DNA from: Dyadobacter frigoris
GTDB taxonomy: Bacteria; Bacteroidota; Bacteroidia; Cytophagales; Spirosomataceae
Direction of reading: 5' to 3'
NCBI RefSeq assembly: GCF_005280585.1
Contig: NZ_SZVO01000002.1
Coordinates: forward strand, 443,005 to 507,004
DNA length: 64,000 bases
Within the stretch, counting starts at the first letter, position 1. Each line of letters starts with the position of its first letter. Of this stretch, positions 27,783-38,397 are shown piece by piece. The translations under genes and the position numbers were made by a program. The notes beneath the pieces are model-generated. The model did no database searches. It was not told the origin of the DNA and saw only the letters and a list, made by a program, of their open reading frames with translations.

Positions 27783-30700
27783 CTCAACACAAGACTATAC
27801 TTACTCCCCATCTGTCAACATTATCAGAGATAAAGATAAGGAGATACGTTATATTCCGACATACAACGGCCAAAGAGCATTTGAACAAATAATCTCAATG
27901 TCAGGAATTGGGACTCGATCTTTCTCCATAGTCGGTGCATATGGATCTGGCAAGTCTGCGTTTTTATGGGCGTTGGCAGAAGCAATTAATAAGAATAAAC
28001 CATATTTTGAAGGATGGAATTATTTATTGAAAAGCTATAGCAAGAATGAGATTATTGATTTTATAGGAGACTTCTCATCTGTTATAGACTCTTTTGCTCG
28101 AGAACTTAAATGTGAAAAAGAAAATGTAATAGCGGCCTTACATGCTCACGCAGAGGATTTAAAAAACAAAAATACCGCTTTATTAATACGTATTGATGAA
28201 TTTGGGAAATTCCTTGAGCACGCAGCCAAATCAAATCCCGAAGGGGAATTTTACTTTCTTCAGCAATTAGCGGAAATGGTAAATAATCCACAGGGAAATA
28301 TCATCCTTATCACTACGTTACATCAAGATTTCGCCGCTTATGCTTACCATTTAAATGATCGTCAGCGTAATGAATGGGCGAAAGTTAAAGGTCGCTTTAA
28401 AGAGATAACCTTTAACGAACCAACCGAACAATTACTACTTTTAGTAGCAAACAGGCTTCAGGAGCTAAGGTATCCAGTCGATAACACTTTAATTGTTGAA
28501 CTTTTACATGTTCTAGATATTGCAAAGTTATTTCCTTTAAAAGATTATTTCAATTTAGATACTGCTAGAAAGCTCACTCCACTTGATATATTAGCTGGTA
28601 GCAGCCTTGTTATTGCTTTGCAAAGATATGGCCAAAATGAAAGGTCTGTATTTTCATTTATTGAATCAAAAGACTTTAAAGGACTACATCAGTACATTGA
28701 AGCACCGGATGCTCCGATGTATAATCTAGCTCATGTATACAATTATATCACATATCATTATTACAATCAGATAACGGTAAAAGACAATCCAGATTACCGT
28801 GTTTGGCGATTAATGAGAGATAACATTGAAAGGGCCGAGGGTTTATTTGATGATCAGTTATTATTAGAAGCAACGCAATTAATAAAGACAATAGGGCTGC
28901 TAAACTTATTTGGTAAAACCTCTTCAAAAGTTAATAAGGATTTTCTTATTGGTTATGGAAGATTGGTACAAAATCAAAAAGATACTGCGGAAACTCTCAG
29001 GCTCTTGGAGCAGCATAAAATAATTCGATTCAGGGAGCATAGCAACAGATATGTTCTTTTTGAAGGAACCGACGTAGATATAGAATATGCGATTAATGCC
29101 GCTGGTGAGCTGGTTGGACATGTAAGTCAGATAAGTCAATATTTAAACGAGTACTTCAAATTTCCAATTATTCCCGCAAAAAGATATCAAGTTGAAATCG
29201 GCACTCCCCGCTTTTTTGAAATTAAAATAAGCGACAGTCCAATAGCTGTTTCTCCTGCTGGAGAAAGAGATGGTTTTATAAATTTAGTGTTTTCTTCAAC
29301 ACACACCGAAGAGCAAATTAGAACATACTCTGCAAATGTTGACGACGCAATCATATATGTTTATTTTAAACACAATCAATTAATTAGGGAACAAGTCACC
29401 GAGATCGAAAAAATAAAGCAAGCACGACAGAAGTATGGCGATGACAAAACAGCTCGTTTTGAATTTGATCATATACTTCTTCATCAGCAAAATCTTTTAC
29501 GACATTACGTACTAGATAAGTTTTACGCAGCCGATCAAAATGAAGTTTCGTTTTATCATCGTGGTATAAAAGTTAATACAATACACAATCGTCGTTCTTT
29601 AAATAACTTTTTGAGCGATATCTCAATAACCACGTACCAAGGAACACCCGTCTTTTTAAATGAGATGGTAAATAAAACAAAGCTTGGGGGATCAATTGTC
29701 ACAGCAAGAAAATCATTGTTAAATCGACTTGTGGAGAATTCAAATGAATATGATTTGGGATTTTCTCCTAATTTATTTCCACCAGAAAAGACTATATACC
29801 TTTCATTAATCAAGGAGAAAGGCTTTCATCAAAAGGTTGATGGCATTTGGCAGCTCACGGAGCCTACGGATCTGAGCCTAGCAGGTATTTGGGATTGTTT
29901 TAATAAATTCTTAACTGATGCTAAGCATTCCAAACTTTCACTTCAGGAACTTTCGGATCGGTTACTGGAGAGACCCATAAAAGTAAAAAAAGGCTTTGTT
30001 GACTTTTTCCTTCCTATTGCTTTACTAGTCCGCCAGTCAGACTTTTCACTTTTTAATAATGATGTTTTCATTCCAAAACTCAATGCGAATATCCTAGATT
30101 TAATTATAAAAAAACCGTCAGATTATTCTATCAAGTCCTTTTCCGCGTCAGGTATTAATTTATCAGTCTTTAATAAATACAGAGCATTACTAAATCAAAA
30201 AGAAATATCAAAACATACAAATGTTGGTTTTATAGAAACAATAAGACCTTTTTTATCATTTTATCAAAATCTCCCTACATATTCAAAAAATACCAATAAG
30301 TTATCTAAGGAAGCACTTGGCTTGAGGAAGGCGATCCAAAATTCATCGGATCCTGAAAAAACATTCTTCGAAGATTTTCCTCAAGCATTCGGTTACAGCT
30401 TGGTGGATCTCGATCAAAACGCAGAGAAATTAGAGCGTTACTTTTTAGATTTAAGTCATGGAATAACAGAGATAAGAACCACTTATCCTAACCTCCTTAC
30501 AAGATACGAAACCTTCATTTTTGAGGAAATAATAGGAAATCAAACTTTACCATTCGAGGAGTGGAAGAATAATTTTCAACAAAGATTCAAAAATATCAAA
30601 GGTTATTTAGTCGCACCACATTTAAAAGTTTTTCTTCAACGTATTCACTCAAAGATAGAAGAAAAAAATACTTGGCTTAGTTCACTAGCACATGCAATTT

Positions 30701-31011
30701 TAGGTAAACAGTTGGACGAGATAAATGATGAAGACGAGTTAATACTATTTAGAAGATTTAAGGATTGGATCCATGAGTTAGATAATTATGTAGATTTACA
30801 AGATAAGCCATCATCTGAGAATTTGCAAAATTCTTTAAAAATTGAGATTACTAGTCTTGAAAGCGGAACTTTAAAACAGACCCTAACTTTTCCAAAGTCT
30901 AAGGAAAAGGAAGTGGCGTCAATAGAAAAAAAAATAGTCAAGTTTTTAACAACGGATAAAAATTTAAATGTTTTTATCTTGACTAAAATTTTGAACGAGC
31001 AATTGAGATAA
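27769..31011 (+). CDS. sspC: SspC, large P-loop ATPase
   Basis: A 1080-residue ATPase. Walker A GAYGSGKSA is at about residues 55-63 and a Walker-B-like LLIRIDEFGKF at about 138-148. The rest is long and helical with no recognised nuclease motif. In the SspABCD pathway SspC is the ATPase needed for sulfur insertion by the SspB-SspD machinery. The start ATG at 27769 overlaps sspB; an upstream ATG in frame is less likely. The stop is followed directly by sspD. Confidence 0.85.
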   Translation: MTITDSTQDYTYSPSVNIIRDKDKEIRYIPTYNGQRAFEQIISMSGIGTRSFSIVGAYGSGKSAFLWALAEAINKNKPYFEGWNYLLKSYSKNEIIDFIGDFSSVIDSFARELKCEKENVIAALHAHAEDLKNKNTALLIRIDEFGKFLEHAAKSNPEGEFYFLQQLAEMVNNPQGNIILITTLHQDFAAYAYHLNDRQRNEWAKVKGRFKEITFNEPTEQLLLLVANRLQELRYPVDNTLIVELLHVLDIAKLFPLKDYFNLDTARKLTPLDILAGSSLVIALQRYGQNERSVFSFIESKDFKGLHQYIEAPDAPMYNLAHVYNYITYHYYNQITVKDNPDYRVWRLMRDNIERAEGLFDDQLLLEATQLIKTIGLLNLFGKTSSKVNKDFLIGYGRLVQNQKDTAETLRLLEQHKIIRFREHSNRYVLFEGTDVDIEYAINAAGELVGHVSQISQYLNEYFKFPIIPAKRYQVEIGTPRFFEIKISDSPIAVSPAGERDGFINLVFSSTHTEEQIRTYSANVDDAIIYVYFKHNQLIREQVTEIEKIKQARQKYGDDKTARFEFDHILLHQQNLLRHYVLDKFYAADQNEVSFYHRGIKVNTIHNRRSLNNFLSDISITTYQGTPVFLNEMVNKTKLGGSIVTARKSLLNRLVENSNEYDLGFSPNLFPPEKTIYLSLIKEKGFHQKVDGIWQLTEPTDLSLAGIWDCFNKFLTDAKHSKLSLQELSDRLLERPIKVKKGFVDFFLPIALLVRQSDFSLFNNDVFIPKLNANILDLIIKKPSDYSIKSFSASGINLSVFNKYRALLNQKEISKHTNVGFIETIRPFLSFYQNLPTYSKNTNKLSKEALGLRKAIQNSSDPEKTFFEDFPQAFGYSLVDLDQNAEKLERYFLDLSHGITEIRTTYPNLLTRYETFIFEEIIGNQTLPFEEWKNNFQQRFKNIKGYLVAPHLKVFLQRIHSKIEEKNTWLSSLAHAILGKQLDEINDEDELILFRRFKDWIHELDNYVDLQDKPSSENLQNSLKIEITSLESGTLKQTLTFPKSKEKEVASIEKKIVKFLTTDKNLNVFILTKILNEQLR

Positions 31012-31012
31012 C

Positions 31013-32125
31013 ATGAGCCAAAAAGTAAGACATGTTCTTGGCATTTCTGGCGGCAAAGATAGTGCTGCCCTTGCTATTTACATGAAAAATAATTATCCAG
31101 AACTAGATGTAGAGTATTACACGGCGGATACTGGCAAAGAACTTAAGGAAACGTATCAATTAATCAAGAACCTGGAACTGTTTCTAGGGAAAGAGATTAT
31201 TAAGTTACAAGCTTTTCCTGATAGTTCAGAAGATCCGTTTGACCATAAATTAAAAAGCTTAAATGGATTTCTGCCGAATCCTCTGAATCGTTGGTGTACA
31301 AAAAGTCTTAAATTAGATATCTTTGAAAAATTCGTAGGGAATGACCCTGTCATATCTTACGTAGGAATTCGTGGTGACGAAAACAGAGAGGGTTATATTT
31401 CAAAAAAAGACACAATTCAGTCAATTTTTCCATTTCGCCAAAATATTTGGAGTGAAGATATTATTAGGTTGGTACTTGACAACAAAAATATTTATAGATG
31501 TTTAGCAATTGCAAATGAGAAGCTATCAGGTGAAAAAACAAATAGATTTATTGAAATCTTATCACGAAACGTTAACGAACTTTATACACGTTCAGATAAA
31601 CTTTTACAGCTTCTCGAGCTTGATACAAGAGAATTTAATACTATCGTTCATGAATTTCTAAAGCATACCAATTATCCTGCTGGATTCGATACGCAGTTTC
31701 CTCTAATAGATAATAATGAAGTACTGGTCTTAAAAGATATATATAATTTACTGGAAACGTCAGGAGTAGGAATTCCCGCTTATTATAATGAAATTGAGTT
31801 TACCGTAAATGGCCAGGTAGCCACTTACTCCCGAACCAGATCAGGCTGTTATTTTTGTTTTTATCAACAAAATATCGAGTGGATATGGTTATATGAACAA
31901 CATCCCGACTTGTTTGCCCAAGCTATGGAGTATGAAAAGGATGATTTCACATGGAATCAGGACGAGCCACTTAGTGAACTTATTAAACCGGAACGAATTG
32001 AGGCGATAAAATTAGAGTATATTAAACGTAAAACCCGAACGGAAAAAATCAGGAGAAGTTCAAAGCTAATAGATATTTTTTCTGACGCCTCTGAAGATTT
32101 AGGATGTGCAAGCTGCTTCATATAA
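31013..32125 (+). CDS. sspD: SspD/DndC PAPS-reductase-like sulfurtransferase
   Basis: A 370-residue member of the PAPS reductase/DndC family. The PP-loop GISGGKDSAAL (about 11-21) binds ATP and activates the DNA phosphate for sulfur attack. Cysteines in NRWCTKS, GCYFCF and the C-terminal CASCF are placed to bind an iron-sulfur cluster. It begins one base after sspC. With sspA, sspB and sspC it completes the modification set. Confidence 0.9.
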   Translation: MSQKVRHVLGISGGKDSAALAIYMKNNYPELDVEYYTADTGKELKETYQLIKNLELFLGKEIIKLQAFPDSSEDPFDHKLKSLNGFLPNPLNRWCTKSLKLDIFEKFVGNDPVISYVGIRGDENREGYISKKDTIQSIFPFRQNIWSEDIIRLVLDNKNIYRCLAIANEKLSGEKTNRFIEILSRNVNELYTRSDKLLQLLELDTREFNTIVHEFLKHTNYPAGFDTQFPLIDNNEVLVLKDIYNLLETSGVGIPAYYNEIEFTVNGQVATYSRTRSGCYFCFYQQNIEWIWLYEQHPDLFAQAMEYEKDDFTWNQDEPLSELIKPERIEAIKLEYIKRKTRTEKIRRSSKLIDIFSDASEDLGCASCFI

Positions 32126-32197
32126 AAGGGGTTTCAGATTTTTGGAAGTTATTATCGGCACACGATGTTCCATAAACGTACTCAACTAAGGATATTT

Positions 32198-32950
32198 TCA
32201 GCAATAAAACGGCAATACCTTACTGCAATTGAAGTTTTCATGAACATTAAAATTGCCCTTATCCCAAAAGGAATATATCGAGGCAAAATAAGGTTTCCAA
32301 AGTCTTAATTGAGAATTTCTTACAATTTCTTTGTATTCCGGATCGCTGAGTAGTTTTTTGATCTTCTCTCTAATAAAATAATTTTGAAGGATAAAGTCAA
32401 TGGCTAAAACTGCATCCATTGGTGGATGCATTAGCCGAGGTGCCGGAAGAATTATTGTGTTGCCTATAAGGTCCTCACCCATTCCTTCCATTTTTTCTCC
32501 ACCGAAAGAAAAATGGTACAATGGGTGAGAGAATTTGGGAGAACCATCACCCATTTCTTCTTCATGCAAGTCCAAATGCCACGAAGAATACAAATCGTCA
32601 ATTTCATAGGTTCGGGAGTTAAGTCGTTGTCCACCTATTTCTATGTCAACATTTAACTCTGACAATGGATTGGACACTTCATCTCCGATCACTCCTGAAC
32701 TTTTTATAAATAATGATAAGGAAACAGAAATTTGTTCCGATTCAGAAGGCATACGCCCTCCCACTTCGTCAGCATCATTAAATGTAATTTTTCGCAAATT
32801 ATATTTCCATATTTTGGATTCCGTTTCGATGAAAGATTGCCCTGCGCCATCCAATGGACTAACATCCCCGCAAAGATTATATGTATTTAAAAGTATGGCT
32901 AGCTTACATAGATCAGCAGCAATTTGTTTATTCTCTAACTCTTTTTTCAT
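32198..32950 (-). CDS. Unknown partner of the GHKL/receiver module
   Basis: A 250-residue protein with no recognised domain. It has a beta-rich centre (ISVSLSLFIKSS, LNVDIEIGGQRL), a conserved-looking HPPMDAVLAIDFILQNYF, and Cys residues at the end. There is no membrane segment or nuclease motif. It overlaps the receiver gene by 23 bases, so it is translationally coupled and likely part of the same signalling module, as effector or adaptor. It ends 72 bases from the convergent sspD gene. Confidence 0.65.
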   Translation of the reverse strand: MKKELENKQIAADLCKLAILLNTYNLCGDVSPLDGAGQSFIETESKIWKYNLRKITFNDADEVGGRMPSESEQISVSLSLFIKSSGVIGDEVSNPLSELNVDIEIGGQRLNSRTYEIDDLYSSWHLDLHEEEMGDGSPKFSHPLYHFSFGGEKMEGMGEDLIGNTIILPAPRLMHPPMDAVLAIDFILQNYFIREKIKKLLSDPEYKEIVRNSQLRLWKPYFASIYSFWDKGNFNVHENFNCSKVLPFYC

Positions 32951-34061
32951 TTTTCTCTAAAAATGCTTTAAGTTTTTCAAGTCTAGGTTTTTCTATAGAA
33001 GTTATCCCAAAAAATGCCGTCGGCCGGAGTGCCTCTTTAACTGATACATATTCATGCTCTTGCCAGGCATGCTTATCATCCTGACCCGCAATAATAAAGG
33101 CGTCTGTAGTATCGATAGCAACTCCTGTCGCCTTACAAATAACCCAAAAAGAATCACTTTTAGAATCCGATTGTTTTTCTAACGGAGTTAACTTCGTAAG
33201 ACCACTCTTAGCACTTAGCAGCTCAACTTTTTTCTTTGAACCAGTGCTTCTAATGTCAAACGTATCAGAAACTTTCTCCTCCCAGAACAAATAAAGATCC
33301 TGCATCCACCATCTTGTATAATAATTAGAGAAAGCACCTACATATTTCATGTCTGCCGGCAAGAAATTGTTAATCAGTTTTCCCCAATCACCAGATCTTC
33401 GATCAACACCTAATCTAGCGGACAAATATCTTTCATCTATCAAAAATGTCGGCCTTCCGATAATTTGCTTGGTTAAAAATCTAGCAATAATATGTTTAGG
33501 TTTCTCAAGATTAGCCCTCAATGCATCTAAAAATCTTGTATCAAGTTGGGGAATCGGCTTTCTACCCAAAATTCCTTCTATCGAATTGTCGCATTCATTT
33601 AAATAATTATATCCATCGGATAGCCATTTCAATTTATCCCTAAATAGCTCGAAGGGCATTTTCTTATCGTTTCCTAGAATATTTTTACTAACTATAAGGT
33701 CAAACAAATCCAAGCTTGTTGGATCAAATGACTTCTCTAAGTTTTCATCTGCCGACACTAGAATAATCGGAAAATCTTTACTTTCTAAACTTTCCTTAGA
33801 TAATGTTCTTAGCTCCTGTGCTAGGGTACTTCCCCTGTATTGTGCATACTTATTTCCCTCATAAGGATTACCATTTAATCTTAAGTCAAGGATAATACCA
33901 TTATAATCTGGCATCATTTCAGTGATGCTTGAAATTAATGTTTCCCAATCAGCTGGTTTCTTAAATGTTATTTCTATTTCTCTACCAATTTCCAGACCAT
34001 TGATTGTTCCCTGCTCTATTTCATTCTGGGTATCATCAATATATATGTACTTATACGCCAT
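32928..34061 (-). CDS. Receiver-domain protein with unknown C-terminal domain
   Basis: A 377-residue protein. The first 130 residues fit a divergent receiver domain: acidic pair in YIYIDDTQNE, phospho-acceptor Asp in IILDLRLNG (about residue 60), Ser in ILVSADE and Lys in IVSKNI. The remaining 240 residues are unrecognised and carry no DNA-binding motif. It overlaps the kinase gene by 11 bases (ATG at 34061), pointing to a cognate phosphorelay. The output would be the unknown C-terminal domain or the next protein. Confidence 0.75.
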   Translation of the reverse strand: MAYKYIYIDDTQNEIEQGTINGLEIGREIEITFKKPADWETLISSITEMMPDYNGIILDLRLNGNPYEGNKYAQYRGSTLAQELRTLSKESLESKDFPIILVSADENLEKSFDPTSLDLFDLIVSKNILGNDKKMPFELFRDKLKWLSDGYNYLNECDNSIEGILGRKPIPQLDTRFLDALRANLEKPKHIIARFLTKQIIGRPTFLIDERYLSARLGVDRRSGDWGKLINNFLPADMKYVGAFSNYYTRWWMQDLYLFWEEKVSDTFDIRSTGSKKKVELLSAKSGLTKLTPLEKQSDSKSDSFWVICKATGVAIDTTDAFIIAGQDDKHAWQEHEYVSVKEALRPTAFFGITSIEKPRLEKLKAFLEKNEKRVRE

Positions 34062-36294
34062 ACTCTTCAATTTGTTTTTTAGATGCCAATGGTAATTGTA
34101 TTTTAAAACATGTAGAAAAACCTCGTTCTGGGTTTATCAAGCTAATAGAACCACCATAAGTTTGAATAATATCTTTCATTATTTTCAAACCTAATCCAGT
34201 TCCTGTAAGCTTTTCATCATCTGATGCGTCAAATCCGACTGGTGAAGATGTAGTGAAAAACGCATCAAATATCCTCTCTTTGTTTTCTTCTGGAATCCCA
34301 TCTCCGTTATCTGAAAATTCTAAATATACATTTTTATCTTCCTTTCCAACAACTATTTTAATTTCCCCAGTTTGTTTATTCCTGCGAATAGCTTTTTTAG
34401 AATTAGTGTATAAATTGAAAAGAATGGAACTCCATTCTGATGCGTGCATTGGTATAGTTATTAAATCATATCCATAAAACTCCACAGTCATTACCGTTTC
34501 AAGCTTTGTCAAATCAGCATCAATTATATTTTTAAAATGACGAACAACTTCGTCTAATATTTGAGGTTTTAATTCCCGACTTACGTTTGCTGAGACCGTA
34601 GAGTTAAAATAAGAAGTGTATGACGTAAAGACATGTATAGTTCGTCTAAGGTTTTCCAAACTATTGATGCCATAACTATCTAATTTTTGCCTACTAATAA
34701 CACTTAAATCTCCGAGAATAGATGGCGAAAACTGTACAACTTCATGAGTAAATTCACCTATTGTCAGACCTAAACCAGCAAGCACACGTACCATTCCAAG
34801 TTCCTGCAAAATCAGGTTGACCTCTTCTTTTATCGCCGACAAAGCTTTTTTAGCTTCACTGGTATTTTTCTTATCTTGATCACTTCCGGCTGAAGTAATA
34901 ATTGAAATTACATCAATTGCCTTTTCTAATTGCAAAAGCTTCTCAGCTGTAGTTTTTTCAGGTTCTACCACCCCCGTGGCTGTGTTAACTTTGGTAACAC
35001 GAATTTGTTTCTTAATTTTTTCTACGCTGTAACGTAATCGGTTTCTAGCTGCCTCTAAAGCTTTATGTACAAAATCTGTCAATTCTCGATAGGCATCATT
35101 TTCGATTAAGCCTTCCCTACTAGCTGTTTCTTCAAATAATACACCGGTGGGATCAATAATTTCCACAAAACCAAACAAATTCTTATTTCCAAATGGAGCA
35201 TTTGTTCCTGATTCATTATAGTACCTACTATCGATCTCTAACCAGTCGTCCTTTTGTTCTCCATAAGGTAACACCCTAAAACCATTTCGATATAATCGAA
35301 TACCACCTTGCTCTTTGGACAATTTTAGAATGTTGGATAATTCAATCTTCGAAATGTTTGTGTAATATTCTTCTCTATTATAAATAAAATAATATGCTTT
35401 GAAATGTAGTTCATTTAAATTTCTATATTTTGTGTCTGGCTTTTCATCAACACTATACTGTTTGTTATGACTAATTTCAACAATTTCGTTACCCACATCT
35501 AGGCTGCTGCTTGTGATCGTATAAAATCCATCATGAACTTTATCGACAAATCCTTCTATAACTGCCAGTGCTTTACTAAAAAGCATTTTATCTGGATCAG
35601 CAATAATTCTCTCAACTTCATTGTTAATTTGTTTGAATCTGACCCTAAAGGACTCATCTGTTTGGTTTGCCAAACGTAAAACCTCGCTTCGATCCGAAAT
35701 GTAATCGGGTTGTAGAAGATCAGATACGTATCGATAAACCCTTTTGATGTCATTCTCTGACCACCATTCTCTCAAATTCTCAATGATAAGCACTGTTCCT
35801 TCTTTTTGAACTTTCGGAACATATGTATATGGATTACTTACTGAACCAATGTTGGTATCAATTTTATAGTTTGTCCAATCTATTTCAAGCCTTATAGCAT
35901 TATCGATATCTAATGTTTGTGTAATGATCGTCAGCTTCTCTCCCAAACGTTGGGTAGCAAATCTTCCAATTCCCTTCTTACCTGCTTTTCCTCTCGCAAA
36001 TCGAACGGACTTTGGATTATGAATTTTATCGGTAGAAGAAATGGTCATGAAACCATCTCTTAGTTGATCGAAGGTCATGCCGACTCCGTTGTCCTTTATG
36101 ATTAGTGTCCCACCCTTTTTTGAAGAATCTATAAAATCCACATCAACCTGCGTCGCATCAGCATCATATGAATTTTTGACAAGTTCAGAAAGTGCCGTTT
36201 CAGCTCTGCCGACAAGTTCTCTTCCCAGTCTATCAATAAGTCCAGCATCAACACTAAATTTTAAGGAAGACAAATTCAAATCATTATTTTCCAT
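34051..36294 (-). CDS. Dual-GHKL ATPase: HSP90-like plus histidine kinase
   Basis: A 747-residue protein with two ATP-binding GHKL domains. The first (about 10-200) is HSP90/MORC-like: ALSELVKNSYDADAT and KDNGVGMTFDQL, then GKKGIGRFA. The second, at the C-terminus, is kinase-like: N box LYTNSKKAI, G1 SDNGDGIPE, G2 GTGLGLKIM. Between them GEFTHEVVQF offers a phospho-acceptor His (about residue 515). There is no membrane segment, so it senses something inside the cell. It follows the DGQHR gene by 74 bases (ATG start at 36294) and overlaps the receiver gene. Confidence 0.88.
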   Translation of the reverse strand: MENNDLNLSSLKFSVDAGLIDRLGRELVGRAETALSELVKNSYDADATQVDVDFIDSSKKGGTLIIKDNGVGMTFDQLRDGFMTISSTDKIHNPKSVRFARGKAGKKGIGRFATQRLGEKLTIITQTLDIDNAIRLEIDWTNYKIDTNIGSVSNPYTYVPKVQKEGTVLIIENLREWWSENDIKRVYRYVSDLLQPDYISDRSEVLRLANQTDESFRVRFKQINNEVERIIADPDKMLFSKALAVIEGFVDKVHDGFYTITSSSLDVGNEIVEISHNKQYSVDEKPDTKYRNLNELHFKAYYFIYNREEYYTNISKIELSNILKLSKEQGGIRLYRNGFRVLPYGEQKDDWLEIDSRYYNESGTNAPFGNKNLFGFVEIIDPTGVLFEETASREGLIENDAYRELTDFVHKALEAARNRLRYSVEKIKKQIRVTKVNTATGVVEPEKTTAEKLLQLEKAIDVISIITSAGSDQDKKNTSEAKKALSAIKEEVNLILQELGMVRVLAGLGLTIGEFTHEVVQFSPSILGDLSVISRQKLDSYGINSLENLRRTIHVFTSYTSYFNSTVSANVSRELKPQILDEVVRHFKNIIDADLTKLETVMTVEFYGYDLITIPMHASEWSSILFNLYTNSKKAIRRNKQTGEIKIVVGKEDKNVYLEFSDNGDGIPEENKERIFDAFFTTSSPVGFDASDDEKLTGTGLGLKIMKDIIQTYGGSISLINPERGFSTCFKIQLPLASKKQIEEYGV

Positions 36295-36368
36295 TTCTGT
36301 TATAAATTCAGCATTATGATATTTGAACAATCTCTAACGAGCTCCATTTAAAATCTTATAAATAAAAA

Positions 36369-38396
36369 CTAAATTTTAGCTTCTGTCTTCAATCTGAATG
36401 CAGTTGAATATTGATCAATCAAATACCGTCGTTTCTCCGACAGAATTAAATTGCTAATTCTATCCCATTCAAGGTCGGTCTTGTATCCAAATCTTTTGCT
36501 CAGCATCCTCTTTGTCCTTTGCGTCGAAAATCTAATAGAGAAACTCATAAGGTCTTGATAGTCTGTATCATCAATACTCGGCTTGCTTTCCAATTTAGCT
36601 TGTACCTCAAAAATTAATTTTATAATATCAGCGAACGCTCTGACACCCTGAGAATTGTAAATAATCCTTTTATCTTCGAATAATATCCCTTCCCAGAATG
36701 ATGATGCTAATGTACCGTACTCTTCAAGTTCATCTGATACATCAATCAAAATCTCATCTTTTCCAAAAAGAAAACAATTATTGGAGTCTAAAATCAATAA
36801 CATTGAATTAAACTTACTAACGAAGGTTTTCTGAGTTACTAAAACAGTATCCTCCGTACTCCCAATTTTAAATATTTGATTTAATCTCTCGAAAAAAGTT
36901 TTAAAAACAGCCTTCTGTCCCACTACAGTATACAAAAGGTAGTATTGCTGATTTAATTCGCTATTCAAAATTTGCCTAGCATCAATATAGGCTTTTTTAA
37001 GGTGAGAAATTTCCAAAATTTTTCGCCTTTTCGAAAGTAATGCCTTGTATAAATTAGAGGTGATATTAAAAGCTCCTAAAGAGTCTAATTTCTCAATCAC
37101 CTTAATATTAGGAATTATATTCTCAAAAATTTGCACTATTGACCGAAGATAGTATTTCTCAAAATTCTTTTGTGCTACATCCAATATACGATAATCATAA
37201 GTAAATAATATGCTTTCCAACGCATATTCGCTTAGTTCCTCCGCAAAAATTTCTAGCGTAACATTTCTTTCCTTCAAATATTCATTAAATGAAGTTTGTA
37301 TTGGCGTTATTTCTTGATAATCAGTATCATTTGCTATGGTATGATCAACAAAAAAGTAATTATTTAGAATATTCTTAAAGTCTTTTATTCTATTTAAATC
37401 TCTATGATCCTCAATTGATACTAATCTCCGGTCAACAAGTTCATCACTTATAATTTGATGCATTGTCAGTAAGCCAGTTATATGTGGCAACTCATGCTTA
37501 AGACTATCTCCATACCAATCGATTAGGATAGATGGTATAAAATTGCCACTTAGTTTAGAAGTGCCATCTTTATTGACCGATTCGACTAAAGATTGCACAC
37601 ACAAGGAAGCGAGATCTTTGTCGTCCATTAATATTCTTCTAACTAAACCAACTGACCTGGCGTTTGTATTAATGTCAATGAATACTGTCCGTAAAACTTG
37701 AACAGGAGTTAAGACATTCTTTTCTCTGATTAAATTACTTACGTCTAAAAAGACGACGTCTTGTTGGGCTGAATGATATAGTGTATCAAGTTCTTGACTT
37801 TTTACTAACGCTTCAAGCCTGTGTTGTCCATCTATTACAACAGCATAAAATTTATCTTTATCCCAGCATAAAATGTTATGTTGAAATACATGAGAAGTAT
37901 TGAAAAAATATAACCCATCGATTATACTTTCGTTGTCCTTCGAGATCAGTAATTCTTTAAATTTAGTATTCGAACGATACTGTGACTTATCAATGATTAG
38001 CTCTTTTGATTCTGGCGATTGATCAGCAGTAAAATTATAAACTTTTGAAAAGCTACCATCAGACTCTCTTGGTAATAGTGCCACAATTATGGGTGGAAAG
38101 TATTTAACGTCCCGTCCCTGACCGAGGAGATACTTTTTTGAAATTTCACTAATTCTATCTTTATCTACCTCTCTCTGGATAATTTGACTAATTGGCCATT
38201 CCTTATCATTACTTAGTGTATCATAAAGAGAAACATCAGATTTAAGCTCACCGACAGTTAAAGTTGTGAGGTATGTTCTAATCGCAGTTGTCGTTCCAAA
38301 GCCTCCCATTCGCACTGGATAGACATTTGAAAAATTTACATTTGACTTTTTAAAACCTTGGCCTTCTATTGCATCAAAGTCGTCTAATTCATTCAT
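36369..38396 (-). CDS. DGQHR-domain protein
   Basis: A 675-residue protein with the motif DGQHRLEAL (about 187-195) in its N-terminal half. DGQHR proteins include DndB of phosphorothioation systems. The restriction factor SspE uses the related DGQQR form within a ParB-like fold to hydrolyse nucleotide. The C-terminal 400 residues are helical and unrecognised, and no HNH motif as in SspE was seen. It begins one base after the GIY-YIG gene. It may sense modified DNA or control the neighbouring nuclease, which is inference. Confidence 0.82.
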   Translation of the reverse strand: MNELDDFDAIEGQGFKKSNVNFSNVYPVRMGGFGTTTAIRTYLTTLTVGELKSDVSLYDTLSNDKEWPISQIIQREVDKDRISEISKKYLLGQGRDVKYFPPIIVALLPRESDGSFSKVYNFTADQSPESKELIIDKSQYRSNTKFKELLISKDNESIIDGLYFFNTSHVFQHNILCWDKDKFYAVVIDGQHRLEALVKSQELDTLYHSAQQDVVFLDVSNLIREKNVLTPVQVLRTVFIDINTNARSVGLVRRILMDDKDLASLCVQSLVESVNKDGTSKLSGNFIPSILIDWYGDSLKHELPHITGLLTMHQIISDELVDRRLVSIEDHRDLNRIKDFKNILNNYFFVDHTIANDTDYQEITPIQTSFNEYLKERNVTLEIFAEELSEYALESILFTYDYRILDVAQKNFEKYYLRSIVQIFENIIPNIKVIEKLDSLGAFNITSNLYKALLSKRRKILEISHLKKAYIDARQILNSELNQQYYLLYTVVGQKAVFKTFFERLNQIFKIGSTEDTVLVTQKTFVSKFNSMLLILDSNNCFLFGKDEILIDVSDELEEYGTLASSFWEGILFEDKRIIYNSQGVRAFADIIKLIFEVQAKLESKPSIDDTDYQDLMSFSIRFSTQRTKRMLSKRFGYKTDLEWDRISNLILSEKRRYLIDQYSTAFRLKTEAKI

Positions 38397-38397
38397 T

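Noticed and set aside
36369..38396. Reading the DGQHR protein as SspE.
   Set aside because: The motif is DGQHR rather than DGQQR, and no HNH (DUF1524-like) end was seen.
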